Source: Thalassiosira profunda (lineage: Eukaryota > Bacillariophyta > Thalassiosirophyceae > Thalassiosirales > Thalassiosiraceae). From it: a stretch of 29,199 nucleotides of DNA. Within the stretch, counting starts at the first letter, position 1, and every line of letters begins with the position of its first letter. The DNA is taken from positions 1 to 29,199 of the forward strand of contig JALLAP010000523.1 of the NCBI GenBank assembly GCA_036939355.1, read 5' to 3'. The notes under the pieces were generated by a model that did no database searches, had not been told where the DNA came from, and worked only from the letters and a program-made list of their open reading frames with translations. Shown in pieces: positions 1-9,548 of the stretch. The position numbers and the translations under genes were made by a program.

Positions 1-3000
1 ACTCCCCGTTATTTGACCAGGAGTGGGACGCAGAGCCGGGCCTGAGCGTCGACGGGTGCGTGAAGAATTATATTGAGGGTGGGGCCCCAGCCAACAAGAT
101 GAGCATCGGCGTGCCCTTTTATGGCAAGACGTTTGCGTTCGCGACGGAGCTGGGCGGGTGCCACAGCAACACCAACTGTCAGGAGGGGGGTACGGTGGAT
201 CGTGACAACTGGCCGCAGGACCTTGGAACGCCGGTGTACTACAACATCCTCGATCGACTGGGGCAGGGCGGGATGGTGTCGAAGCGGCACGATCCAACAA
301 AGACGCAGTATGCGTACTTTGAGGACGGGTCAGGACTTGTCTCATATGACGACCCTCAGTCTGTGTGTGACAAGGTGGAATACGTCATCTCGAAACTGCT
401 TGGAGGGGTCTTCGTGTGGGAAATGTCTGGCGACTTGCTGTCGAGCTTGGAAACGCCACTGCTGGATGCTGTCAATCGCAAGATGGAAGAAACCACTTTT
501 GATTGTCGCCAAATTGCCTCGCCGGAAGATGGTGCGGTGGTGGAATTGCCTCCAAAAGCACCCACAGGGCCAGGGCAGGTCGAACGTGGGGACGATGAGA
601 GCGTCGTCGCAGCGATCATTGATCGTTTGGACACGGCCGAGGCTGGAGAGCTGGGTTCCGGTGGTAGCGGCAAGGGAGCTTTCACGAGGGCCGCGTTCAT
701 GTCCCGTACGTTCGATGGAGGGCTCTTTCCGTCGTATGTGTATCGATACGAGGACTTCGCAGACGCCCTGGAGACGATGTCGACTGTGGGCGTCGATGGC
801 AACGCATTCTATTTGGGTTACGAACAAGGACAGGGAGCACGACGGCGCCAGCTGCAGATGGGTAAATCCCTCAATGCTACCGAGGCGTCGCCGGCGTCCT
901 TGGTGTACGGACTTGTGAACATCGCCGCCTACCTTGCTCAGGCTATGACCGACGCGATCATCCACGACGCGTGCGACGAGTTGAACACAGATCACATCCC
1001 TGACGACGCCACTGATGGTGTTGGCCTTGACGACGGAATGGACGTGAAGCGATTCCCAATCAGCAACAGTTGCGGCCAGTACGGACGCTCGTATCAGACA
1101 GAGTACTGCAGCGCCGAGGATTCTCAGTACGACTGTGCGACGCAAATGAATGCCGAGGAGCTCGCGTCGATGGAAACACAGGGTGTCAGCCGAGGTCAAT
1201 GGGAAGGCGCGCCTGGACCATTTTACTGTGGACCCAAGGACGATTATGGATCGACAGGGTTCTGGGACTCGACCGTTGGAAGGGAAATGGACGACGTGGC
1301 CCCTACACCCAACGACAATGGCAGGACGGATGTCGAGGGGTGCTGCTGGTGGGGCAGGGGCAGTTTGGGCATCCAGGGGACGTGCCTGTATGGCAAGCTC
1401 AACTACCATCTGGGGAAGAACAAGGCCGGCCGAGAGGGTCCCGAGAATGCAATGTTCCCGGATGTTGATTTCTGCCGCGATCCAGGCCAAATTTGCGCCG
1501 GTCTCCACTCGGCCCCCCTTCGCTGGATCTCTGGAATGTATGCTTGGATGGAAAATGTGCAAGCGTACGAGCAGGATGGATTCGATTACCAGGAGGAGCT
1601 CGTGCGATACGTCAACGAAGATCTTGCGAACGAAGACTTCTTCGAGAGAGCTACGAGTGTTCATGTGCTTGGATGTCACGATGAAAATACGTGTTCCGGG
1701 AGATTGGTTGCCGACTACCCTGACCGCCTACGTGCATTCGAAAAGGTGCTGGCTGCGATGGGCCTTCAATTTGGATCGTATGCAGACCCTGAACCTCCAT
1801 TCAAGGCGTTCCCTGGCCAAAAGGAACCAGCCCCGGCAGGTGTCTCTGTCGACGGACTTGGTGCTCTTGCTGATTCACCAACCATGGCTCCTGTCCAAGC
1901 GACAGAGATGGCCATTGTGCCTGTGAACGTGTTTCTCACCGGAGTGCCAGATGGAAAGAACATGACCAGCGATGATTTGCAAGTATTCGAGGACCTCATG
2001 CGCGACCTGCTCGTCCCTCGCCTTGATACAGTTGACGTCGACGTGATCGAGGTGGCCACGGATGCGCAGATCCCCAATCCTGAAATCTTGCCAGAAAGTG
2101 GAGTCTCGTTCGATTCTCAAGCTGTTGATGGAGAAGAAACGCCCGTGCTGCAATTGGTGATGAACGTCACCCTTGGCTACAATCCACCTCCTCCGGAAGG
2201 AATGCGTGATTGGTCCCTTTACCTGAAGACTTGGATCGAATCCTTTGGCGGCACGATGGTGGAGATCTTCACGTCGCCAAAGCACGTGCAACATCCCGAA
2301 ACGTCGTCCAAGTTCTGGGATGATTTGACTGACATCTCGGCCTCCAACATTCACCCACCCAACACAGAGCCAACGGCGGCGCCTTCTCCCTTCCCGACGC
2401 TCATAATTTATCCCAACAACAGCAATACTACAGCCATTTATGCCGGAGTGGGGACTGCGGTTGGATTGCTCATATTGTGCTTCTGCGTGGCCTTCTTCTA
2501 CAAACTGCGTCAGTATCGGCAGCTTCAAGACGCTCCGCAAAACGGGGAGAAGCAAACCCGTTTCGAAGACGAGGAAGCGTCTACGCATCCTCAGGATAGA
2601 GCAGTTGCTGTGGGCGCAGCTCCTCTGGAAAAGGTGACGGAGGAGGCTTCCCTCGAATCGGACAGCAGTGACAGTTCAGAGGACGATTCCTCCAGCAGCG
2701 ACGATTCGTCCAGCGACGACAGTTCCAGCTCGTCCAGTTCTAGTGAAGAAGAGTCGGAGTATAATGATGGTGAGGCAGCTGCGGGTGACGAAGATGATGA
2801 TACCGCAAGATCCAAGAGCTTTGCTTCAAGTACGGTCGGTGAGGACGACGAGGCTTCGTCCGATGACGCGCCTGCGTTGCACGCACGCACTGTTGGTGAA
2901 CCAAACCATCAATCTGTTGACAAGGTCGCACAACTCATGCAACGCGTCAATGATAACGATCCGACGCTCACTTCGTTGGTCTTGTCTGGGATGAGCATAG

Positions 3001-3789
3001 GGACCCGCGCGGATGCGATGTCTCTCTTTGATGCATTGGCAGAAAATGAGTTCGTGCGACGAGTGGATTTGTCCTCGAATGACATCGATGATGACTGCGC
3101 GTCAAGCCTCTCGCTCGTTTTGCTGGAGAACAAGGCAATCACGCACCTGAATTTGAGCAACAATGCCCTTTACTCGGAAGGCGCAGAGTACTTGATCGGT
3201 AGCCTCAATACGAACAAGACTTTGGTTGAGGTGGACCTGTCCGGAAACAATGTTGACCGCAATCTTCTGCAAGAAATTGAGGCGATATTGAGCACAGGAA
3301 GAGGATCAGCGAATGGGGCAACCGCAAAGGGAAATCCGGCCATTGCATCTGCCTTGCGTCGACTGAGGGAAAACAGNATCAGCGAATGGGGCAACCGCAA
3401 AGGGAAATCCGGCCATTGCATCTGCCTTGCGTCGACTGAGGGAAAACAGTCTGATTGAGCTCAGGCTTGATGGTGTGGACCTTGCCAATAGCTCAGAGAC
3501 TGACTCTCTGTTTGACGCCTTGGCCACCAACACATCAGTGACAACTGTGAACTTGAACAGGACTGGCATTGATGATACTCTGGTCGCAGCGCTTTCATTA
3601 TCTCTTGCGGAGAATGAAACAATCAAGGTGCTGAGTTTGCGAGACAACCAAATTGAGGACGGAGCTGAGTACCTTCTCTCAGTGCTCGAGCACAATACGA
3701 CCATCACTCACGTCGATCTCAGTGGCAACTTTGTGGAGAGTCATCTCCTCGATGAAATCAGAGACGTTTTATCTTCGAGAGGAAAGTGA
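1..3789 (+). CDS. GH18 chitinase / GH19-like / transmembrane / LRR fusion protein (5' partial)
   Basis: The frame is open from base 3, so the N-terminus lies outside the window. The first ~135 codons are the C-terminal half of a GH18 chitinase: KMSIGVPFYGKTF is the usual 'IG(V/I)PxYGRxF' strand and GGVFVWEMSGDL the last barrel strand. The catalytic DxxDxE strand would lie upstream and is not visible. At about 660-1800 follows a Cys-rich region whose WWGRGSLGIQGTCLYGKLNY block resembles GH19 'YYGRGPIQLTxxxNY'. A folded juxtamembrane (SEA-like) segment spans about 1905-2290, and a single hydrophobic helix spans about 2431-2499. A Ser/Asp/Glu-rich tract (about 2640-2770) and tropomodulin-like LRRs (2930-3780) follow. 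I infer an extracellular chitin-acting part and a cytoplasmic LRR part. The frame is broken at the N at 3377; removing the 73-bp duplicated overlap gives one frame to the TGA at 3787-3789. The GH18 and LRR calls are firm, the GH19 call moderate. Confidence 0.8.
3305..3449. repeat. 72-bp perfect direct repeat flanking a single N (assembly join)
   Basis: Bases 3305-3376 are repeated exactly at 3378-3449, with N at 3377. The duplication shifts the LRR reading frame by +1 (73 bp), and collapsing it restores the frame. It is read as an unmerged contig overlap, not a biological repeat. Confidence 0.93.
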
Positions 3790-3886
3790 CCCACCGCAAC
3801 TCTCGAAGGATCATTTGTATTAACATGTAACTCAATTCATACCAGAGTAACTGATCGTTGTTAGACGTTTCTCGTGACAATCTAAC

Positions 3887-5725
3887 TCAGGTCCCAGCGC
3901 CTCCTCCGGCACGGCGCGAGAGGCTAGCACCAAATCTCGAAGAGGACGCTGACGGCATCGCCTCGTCACTTGTCTCGACCAAGTCGGACGCGCCACTCAA
4001 CTCCGAGTCCATCGCATTTAATGGCACTCTGCCTCTGATCCTGCTCCCGCCACTCATGGAGCTGGATTGTTGGGAGAGCAATGGAAATCGTTCTTCGCTG
4101 CTATTGCTCCCGTTCTGTGTTTGGAAGTGCGAGCCCATTTCCACGTCACCGTCGCTAGCATTGCGTTCAGAATTCCGTCTTGGTGCTGCAGAAGATGAAT
4201 CGTTCCTGATCTCTCCCTCCTCATCCCACGCCACATAATCAATGCACGGAAAAACTAGACCCAGATGCCTCGAACAGCTTGGTTGTGCCTTCAGCGATAG
4301 AAGCATTCCAAGGACCGTTGCGAGAAGCAGAGCATTTCCCCAAACCCTCGTCCCGAGGAAAGACGTGAAGCCTAACGACCACAGCGAGCCACTCAACAAG
4401 CCGCTGATGATCGACGTCACGGGATGTATTCTGTGGGCCAGCACGGTTAAGATTGCGAGAGAAAAGAGCAAGCTGAACCCTGACGCTGAAAGGAACGAAA
4501 CCCTGACAAAAGGCAGCACCGGCGGAGAGGCATGCGGAAAATGGGAGTCGTACACCCCCAGGATTGCTGTTGCCAACGAAGCAAAGGAGCACATGGCGCG
4601 TTGGCTCAAAAGCTGGTGCGGTGTCGTTCGGTATCCGGTGAAATCGACACTGCGATCCACGCTCCGCAGGATCCACCGGGAGAGGGTCACTTCCACGAGT
4701 ACGCACGTGAAGGCCAGCGCGACGAGGACGCGGAAGTAGGAGTACCCATCGTTCGACGACGCCATCTGTTGGCTGATTTCGTCGGCATCCCCGGCAGTTT
4801 GTAGTTTTGTTGCAGCCGTCCCAATCCCTGCAAATTGCGTGGTGTTGGTATCGCCTGAAACGCCGAGGATCAATTCGCCATTGTGTTCGTCGTAAAGCTC
4901 CTCTAATGCACGACACTGCCACAAAATGTGCGAAACGAATGCCAACAATGGCAGACCCGACAGGTTGCCGTACATCAGTGGATGCAATATCCGTTGTCTG
5001 ACAAACTGAGTGAACGGTCGTATTCGTTGGAGGATTGGCGCAATCGCGTTGAACAGCCTGCAATTGCACAGTCTCCCCAGAAACCCGGCCCGTTCTATTG
5101 GACCGTCGCCATTGTTTGTGGTGTCGCCTTCCACCGTCCCATGCTGCGAGTTGCTACCCAAACCGGCATCCCTCTCCCCTCCATCTACCGGCGGATGGCT
5201 CGCAATCGCCACCGCCGCTCGATAAAATTGCTTCCGCTCCACCAATTGCTCGTAGCTGGTGCACACGTCGTGCCGGGATCTCCTTCGGTTCCACTGATAA
5301 AAGTAGATGAGGTGCAGCAGTATTATTGTCGTGATAGTTGTGCCGTAGTTTCCGTATAGTGTGCCGCCGTTGTATTTGTTGGGGTTGGACTGCAATGCAA
5401 AGTAGCCGTGCGGGTGGGGATGCGGGCGATTTTGGTAGTGGAAGTAGGGATGGTGTTGTGGTGGCTGCGCAGTGCTTGCCTCTACCTCCAGTGCTCTGGA
5501 GCCAGTCTGCGGCGATTGCGGAGCGTCTGGTTTTATCTTGGCACGTTGCCCAGAAGAGGCTGACTCTGATTGCAAAGAGGATGGAGCTGCCCCCTTCGAG
5601 GAAGTTTGGGCCTTCTCCTTCACCTTCTTTTTCACCGCATCTGCTTTTGCTTTTGCTTTTGGTCTCCGTTCAGCATCGCCACTGATAGATGCACCGTCGG
5701 GAGAGACGGCCTTTAAATCAACCAT
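3887..5725 (-). CDS. Multi-pass membrane protein, possibly rhomboid-like without protease residues
   Basis: A single-exon ORF of 612 residues starts at the ATG at 5725. The N-terminal ~100 residues are Lys/Ala/Ser/Gln-rich and then His/Pro-rich (HPHPHG). A first hydrophobic helix (TTIITTIILLHLIYFY-like region) is followed by SYEQLVERKQFYRAAVAIAS, then a helix around HPLMYGNLSGLPLLAFVSHI ending in LEELYD. This order resembles the rhomboid pattern 'qyWRl..f.H..HL.fN..sL...G..lE'. Three or four more hydrophobic segments follow, the last near SIISGLLSGSLWSLG, where an active rhomboid would carry a His. No GxSG serine motif is seen, so if it is a rhomboid it is probably an inactive one. The C-terminal ~120 residues are polar and Ser-rich, presumably cytosolic. 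It converges on the chitinase-LRR gene (97-bp gap) and diverges from the ZNG1 gene. Membrane protein is certain in kind; the family assignment is tentative. Confidence 0.7.
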   Translation of the reverse strand: MVDLKAVSPDGASISGDAERRPKAKAKADAVKKKVKEKAQTSSKGAAPSSLQSESASSGQRAKIKPDAPQSPQTGSRALEVEASTAQPPQHHPYFHYQNRPHPHPHGYFALQSNPNKYNGGTLYGNYGTTITTIILLHLIYFYQWNRRRSRHDVCTSYEQLVERKQFYRAAVAIASHPPVDGGERDAGLGSNSQHGTVEGDTTNNGDGPIERAGFLGRLCNCRLFNAIAPILQRIRPFTQFVRQRILHPLMYGNLSGLPLLAFVSHILWQCRALEELYDEHNGELILGVSGDTNTTQFAGIGTAATKLQTAGDADEISQQMASSNDGYSYFRVLVALAFTCVLVEVTLSRWILRSVDRSVDFTGYRTTPHQLLSQRAMCSFASLATAILGVYDSHFPHASPPVLPFVRVSFLSASGFSLLFSLAILTVLAHRIHPVTSIISGLLSGSLWSLGFTSFLGTRVWGNALLLATVLGMLLSLKAQPSCSRHLGLVFPCIDYVAWDEEGEIRNDSSSAAPRRNSERNASDGDVEMGSHFQTQNGSNSSEERFPLLSQQSSSMSGGSRIRGRVPLNAMDSELSGASDLVETSDEAMPSASSSRFGASLSRRAGGGAGT

Positions 5726-6051
5726 CCCCAGAGCAGGCTACGACGAGGGATCCCACTGTCGCCGTCTATTGATGGTGCATCGTCAACGTTGGGCGGGCTG
5801 CTCTCCCGGCGTTTTTGTGGTAGTGCTAGCGTTGTGCACAACTCTCCAAGGGGTTCCACTATTACGTTAACTTGGAATACTACCGTCGTGGGATGAATAC
5901 GTGCTCATAACGCACATTTAGCTTCTTCAACCCAGGGTAGTAACTATTGGTTGGCATTAGATACAGTAAGGAAGCCCCCACCGCCCACCGCTCATTATTT
6001 CCGACGCCAGCTTTCCGCCCCCTTCCTCGCCGCCCCCTCCTCTCGTCCACC
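5726..6051. promoter_or_regulatory. Divergent intergenic region (membrane protein / ZNG1)
   Basis: This 326-bp gap separates two gene starts that point away from each other, so it should hold both promoters and 5' leaders. A pyrimidine-rich C/T stretch precedes the ZNG1 ATG (about 6000-6050). I see no TATA box or other clear element. An upstream in-frame extension of the ZNG1 frame has no ATG and is taken as leader. Confidence 0.45.
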
Positions 6052-7089
6052 ATGACCGACGCCGGCGCCGACAACCTCACCCCCATCACGGTCATCACCG
6101 GCTTCCTCGGCGCCGGAAAGACCACGCTCGTCAACTACATCCTCAAGGAGCAAAACAAGTGGAAGATCTGCGTCCTCGAAAACGAGTTCGGCGAGGTGGC
6201 CATCGACGACGGCCTCGTCGCCGAATCCCTCGACGCGCCCGAGGACCTCATCACCATGGACAACGGCTGCGTCTGCTGCTCGGTGCGGGGCGACCTCGTC
6301 CGCACGTTGGGCCAGCTCGCCGCGCGGAGGAAGGACTTCGACGCCATCCTCCTCGAGACGACGGGGTTGGCCGACCCGGCCCCCATCGTGTACACGGTCC
6401 AGACCAACCCGAAGATGAGCGACAATTACCGCATCGACAGCATCGTGTGCCTGGCGGATTGCAAGCACCTGGGGGCGCACTTGGACGAGAAGAAGCCGGA
6501 CGGAAGCATCAATGAAGCTTTGCAACAGGTGGCCTTCGCGGACAAGATTTTGCTGAACAAGATCGACCTGGTGTCGGCGGAGGAGAAGAAGGCGCTGGAG
6601 GACCGGCTGCGGACGATTAACAAGTTTGCCACGGTGATTGAAACGGAGCGCAGTCGGGCCCCGCTGGAGAAGATCCTGGGATTGAACTCCTTCAACATGG
6701 AGAGCATCCTCTCGTACGATCCGGGCTTCTTCGACGAGGAGGAAGACAAGAAGATCCACAACCTCGAATTGGTGCAGAGTGTGGGGATCAAATTCGAGGG
6801 AAGCCTGCACGCCCAATACTTCAACATGTTCATGATGGATTTGCTGCGGGAGCGGGCGGCGGACCTGTACCGGACGAAGGGACTCCTCAGCTTCCACGGG
6901 CAGGGGGACACGAAGTTCGTGTTCCAGGGGGTGCACGAGCAGATCAACTTTGGGCCTGCGCAGAATCCGTGGAAGGAGGGGGAGGTGCGTGAGAACAAGT
7001 TTGTTTTCATTGGGAAGAACCTGGATCGGGAGGAGTTGACGAAGGGGCTGATGGAGTGCCTGCACAAGGAGGATGAGAAGAAGGCATAG
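6052..7089 (+). CDS. ZNG1: CobW/ZNG1-type zinc-chaperone GTPase
   Basis: Single exon, 345 residues. The only ATG ahead of the domain, 6052, follows CCACC and is a good start. It has the full G3E GTPase set: Walker A GFLGAGKT at residues 17-24, ENEFGEVAID (switch I), the metal-binding CxCC motif NGCVCC with Cys73, Cys75 and Cys76, LLETTGLADPAP (Walker B region), and NKID at 169-172 for guanine recognition. The C-terminal CobW domain contains FQGVHEQINFGP and FVFIGKNLDREEL. Family knowledge: eukaryotic ZNG1 (CBWD) proteins deliver zinc to methionine aminopeptidase using GTP hydrolysis, mostly in the cytosol. Length and motif order are typical, with nothing missing. No plastid or mitochondrial leader is visible. 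It is convergent with the TGS1-like gene (200-bp gap). Confidence 0.92.
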   Translation: MTDAGADNLTPITVITGFLGAGKTTLVNYILKEQNKWKICVLENEFGEVAIDDGLVAESLDAPEDLITMDNGCVCCSVRGDLVRTLGQLAARRKDFDAILLETTGLADPAPIVYTVQTNPKMSDNYRIDSIVCLADCKHLGAHLDEKKPDGSINEALQQVAFADKILLNKIDLVSAEEKKALEDRLRTINKFATVIETERSRAPLEKILGLNSFNMESILSYDPGFFDEEEDKKIHNLELVQSVGIKFEGSLHAQYFNMFMMDLLRERAADLYRTKGLLSFHGQGDTKFVFQGVHEQINFGPAQNPWKEGEVRENKFVFIGKNLDREELTKGLMECLHKEDEKKA

Positions 7090-7289
7090 AGAATGTTGAG
7101 AGAATGATGCAAGGGATATGCAATTTTGTTGAGTAATTCTTTGGTAGAAGTGGTCCAACGGGTCCAGGAGAAGATGCTACCTACGAGAGGCGTCTGCTAC
7201 GGCAAAGACAGATGCAGGTATCATAGCTTTTTAGAGTTACGGCCTGCACTTCACCCTTTAAGATTGGTGTGGTTGCCATACCTGAAAGA

Positions 7290-9170
7290 TCAGGCATCAT
7301 CGTTTGGTTTGTGGTACTTCTTTAAGTCCAGCAGGTGACGGAAGTCCTGGCCAAAGTAGGCCGTCACCGTCTTCAGCCTTCCATTGAGATAGTGCTCCTC
7401 CAATTTCGAGTTCCCCTCGTACCCCGCCTCCAACGCCGCCGCCGCCAACGATCCCTTGTTGGTATTTCTCGGCAAATCGTACGCCACGAACCGGGTGCTC
7501 GTCGCCGCGGCCGCGATTTTGAGCAAGCGGACCCCGTCCACCTCCGGGGTGGGAGGAAATCCCACGCAGCCCCGTTCGCATCCGCGGATCTTCATGTCGC
7601 GCGATAGGTCGTAGCCGTCCTTGCCCATCGCGCCGTAATCGACGCCGCCCCACGGCGGGTCCATGAACACGGCTTCGATGTGTTGCGCATACTCCGCGAG
7701 CAAGTCAATGCCCCCGATGGTAAAGTCGTCGTATATCTCCCGGGGCGGGTACGCCGACAAAGCTTCGGGCGTGCGCGGCGGCGGATCCATGATCAATTGT
7801 CCGTCGCGATAGCATCGCTCCATTACGGCCACCGAGTTCGCTTCCACGAAGACGATTCGGTTGGGCGGAATGCGGTAGATCGACGCGTTGTGCGCGGCGT
7901 TCCGAAGCTTCTCCCGGTCAATGTCGATGCACACGACGAGCGACACCGTCGACGCCGGCAACTTGGCAAAGGCAATGGCGTTGCCGCCGCAGCCGCAGAA
8001 GGAGTCGAGGATGACCATCGCCTGGGGCGGCTTCTTCGTTTGGCCTCCTCGGCGATTTCCGCCCCTCGCGTCCGGAGTGGCCTGGCAGCGCACCAGCTGG
8101 GCCGCCGCATCGGCAAACCGCGACGCCACGTGGTCCGCCACCGCCTCCGGCGTGACGGAATACCACCCCTCGGCGTCCAATCGAACGCCCTCGTCGAACC
8201 TCGTGAACAGCCTTCGCCGCTGCGCCCAGTATTTGTCCTGCACCACCGACGGATGCGGGTTGGGCTGCGCCGATCCCTTCTTCAAGTTGTCGTACCGGCG
8301 CTGGCAGAGGCACCTCTCCGGGCAGTGGCTGTTGGACGTGATCGTCTTCTTCACCACCGTTTTCAGCGGTGCCCGGAACGCCAACGTGTCGTATTCCTTC
8401 TGCTCCGGCCGGGGCGGCGGCTTGGGCGCCTCGATCTTTTGTTTCATCGCAAAGTCATCGAAGAACGAGTCGAGTCCCCCATCGTCGTCTTCCTTCGATT
8501 CGTACTCGTGACCGCTGATTTGGCCAACGGGTGGAGTCTCCGTTGGCGGGTGTCCGTTGTGTTTCGGCTCAAATGCATCGTCGAAGAATTGTGGCAGCGC
8601 CTGCAGCGGGGGAACGAATCGATACCTCCCCACCGGTGGGTGGTGGTACTTTTTCACCTTCACCCCTCCACCGTCATTCAGAAGGTGGTGATTATTTGCA
8701 AAGATTGGGTCCACCACCAACGTCTGCGTGACGGTCGTTTCGGTCGCAGGCTCCTTTGGTTTGGCCGGGGCCTGGTTTGTCGCGGCTCCTGCACCGTTGC
8801 CTCCTCCCAAAAGAATGGAAGGCAGACCAACAGATTCCTCATTGGACGGGCCATCATACTGATCCTCCACGACCATGTGGCAAAACATGCAGGGGGCGTG
8901 GTGGCACGTGCAGCCCCTCTCCGGGCCGAGGCACCGCACGGGCACGAGCCCCTCGGCTGGAGCAGCATCGCCTCTGCCTCGGCTGGGCACGAAATCGTCG
9001 AACACGTCCACGCGGTGGCAGATCAATGTCATGTCGTGGTAGTGCGGGGGGTGATGGTGGCCGGCGCCCTTCTTCTTCCTCCGCGGAGTGCCGTGATGTG
9101 AGTGGTGCTCCTCGCTCCCGTAGCCGCTGCTGGCGCCGGATGCGGCGCTGTACGCCCGATCTCGCGACAT
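7290..9170 (-). CDS. TGS1: TGS1-like trimethylguanosine synthase (RNA cap hypermethylase)
   Basis: Single exon, 626 residues from the ATG at 9170. An upstream extension to 9230 begins with TTG and is not used. The C-terminal third is a class I methyltransferase of the TGS1 family: KYWAQRRRLFTRFDEG and GWYSVTPEAVADHVA precede the SAM-binding loop DSFCGCGGN (389-397) and the acidic strand VVCIDIDREKL. DPPWGG at 504-509 carries the Trp that in TGS1 stacks on the m7G base, and LKTVTAYFGQDF closes the domain. Family knowledge: it converts m7G caps of snRNAs and snoRNAs to 2,2,7-trimethylguanosine in the nucleus. Motif IV is DPPW here, where human and yeast enzymes have SPPW. The long N-terminal part is low complexity with His- and Cys-rich patches (CTCHHAPCMFCH and CPERCLC) that may bind zinc. 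It is divergent from the helicase-associated-domain gene. Confidence 0.9.
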   Translation of the reverse strand: MSRDRAYSAASGASSGYGSEEHHSHHGTPRRKKKGAGHHHPPHYHDMTLICHRVDVFDDFVPSRGRGDAAPAEGLVPVRCLGPERGCTCHHAPCMFCHMVVEDQYDGPSNEESVGLPSILLGGGNGAGAATNQAPAKPKEPATETTVTQTLVVDPIFANNHHLLNDGGGVKVKKYHHPPVGRYRFVPPLQALPQFFDDAFEPKHNGHPPTETPPVGQISGHEYESKEDDDGGLDSFFDDFAMKQKIEAPKPPPRPEQKEYDTLAFRAPLKTVVKKTITSNSHCPERCLCQRRYDNLKKGSAQPNPHPSVVQDKYWAQRRRLFTRFDEGVRLDAEGWYSVTPEAVADHVASRFADAAAQLVRCQATPDARGGNRRGGQTKKPPQAMVILDSFCGCGGNAIAFAKLPASTVSLVVCIDIDREKLRNAAHNASIYRIPPNRIVFVEANSVAVMERCYRDGQLIMDPPPRTPEALSAYPPREIYDDFTIGGIDLLAEYAQHIEAVFMDPPWGGVDYGAMGKDGYDLSRDMKIRGCERGCVGFPPTPEVDGVRLLKIAAAATSTRFVAYDLPRNTNKGSLAAAALEAGYEGNSKLEEHYLNGRLKTVTAYFGQDFRHLLDLKKYHKPNDDA

Positions 9171-9548
9171 GGCGACGGGTTGCAATCGGCCAACCGCGCG
9201 CGCGGTGTCCTCTCCGGCAACAGAGGGCAAGCGACGCGGAGGAGGGCCGTTTCACCTCATGGTTCACCCAAGTGAAGTTGAAGCAAGCGTACGTGGTGTC
9301 ACCACAATGTTCATGTGCGCGGCAGCTGGTTGCAATGTTGCAATCCTCTTCTACCTTTGTCGTACATATTTCGAGTCCAACTGGTTTTACTAACACACGA
9401 TTGAGCAATTGCAATAAGTAAACTCACATTTAGCGCTCTTTAGTGTAACCGAAGCTTCGGACAGGGGACAGGGCGTTCAAACTGGTTGGGCGTTGGGCGG
9501 AAAAGTTGGGATCGGATCCTGCCTGGCCGATACAACCCGACGATAGCC
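9171..9548. promoter_or_regulatory. Divergent intergenic region with TTGCAAT copies
   Basis: A 378-bp space between the TGS1-like and helicase-associated-domain gene starts. It carries three copies of TTGCAAT, at 9330-9336, 9338-9344 and 9409-9415, the last inside ATTGCAAT. A role as a shared cis element is inference only. No TATA box is obvious. Confidence 0.4.

Noticed and set aside
342..1679. 445-codon ORF on the - strand opposite the chitinase gene
   Set aside because: It has no recognisable domain and lies fully antisense to a frame with clear GH18/GH19-like motifs; it arises from codon bias.
5995..7158. 387-codon - strand ORF opposite the ZNG1 gene
   Set aside because: Leu/Val/Arg/His-rich shadow of a frame with a full set of GTPase motifs.
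7680..9101. 473-codon + strand ORF opposite the TGS1-like gene
   Set aside because: Arg/Val/His-rich translation without motifs; the opposite strand holds the complete methyltransferase.
9171..9230. N-terminal extension of the TGS1-like protein
   Set aside because: It would start with TTG; the first ATG is at 9170.
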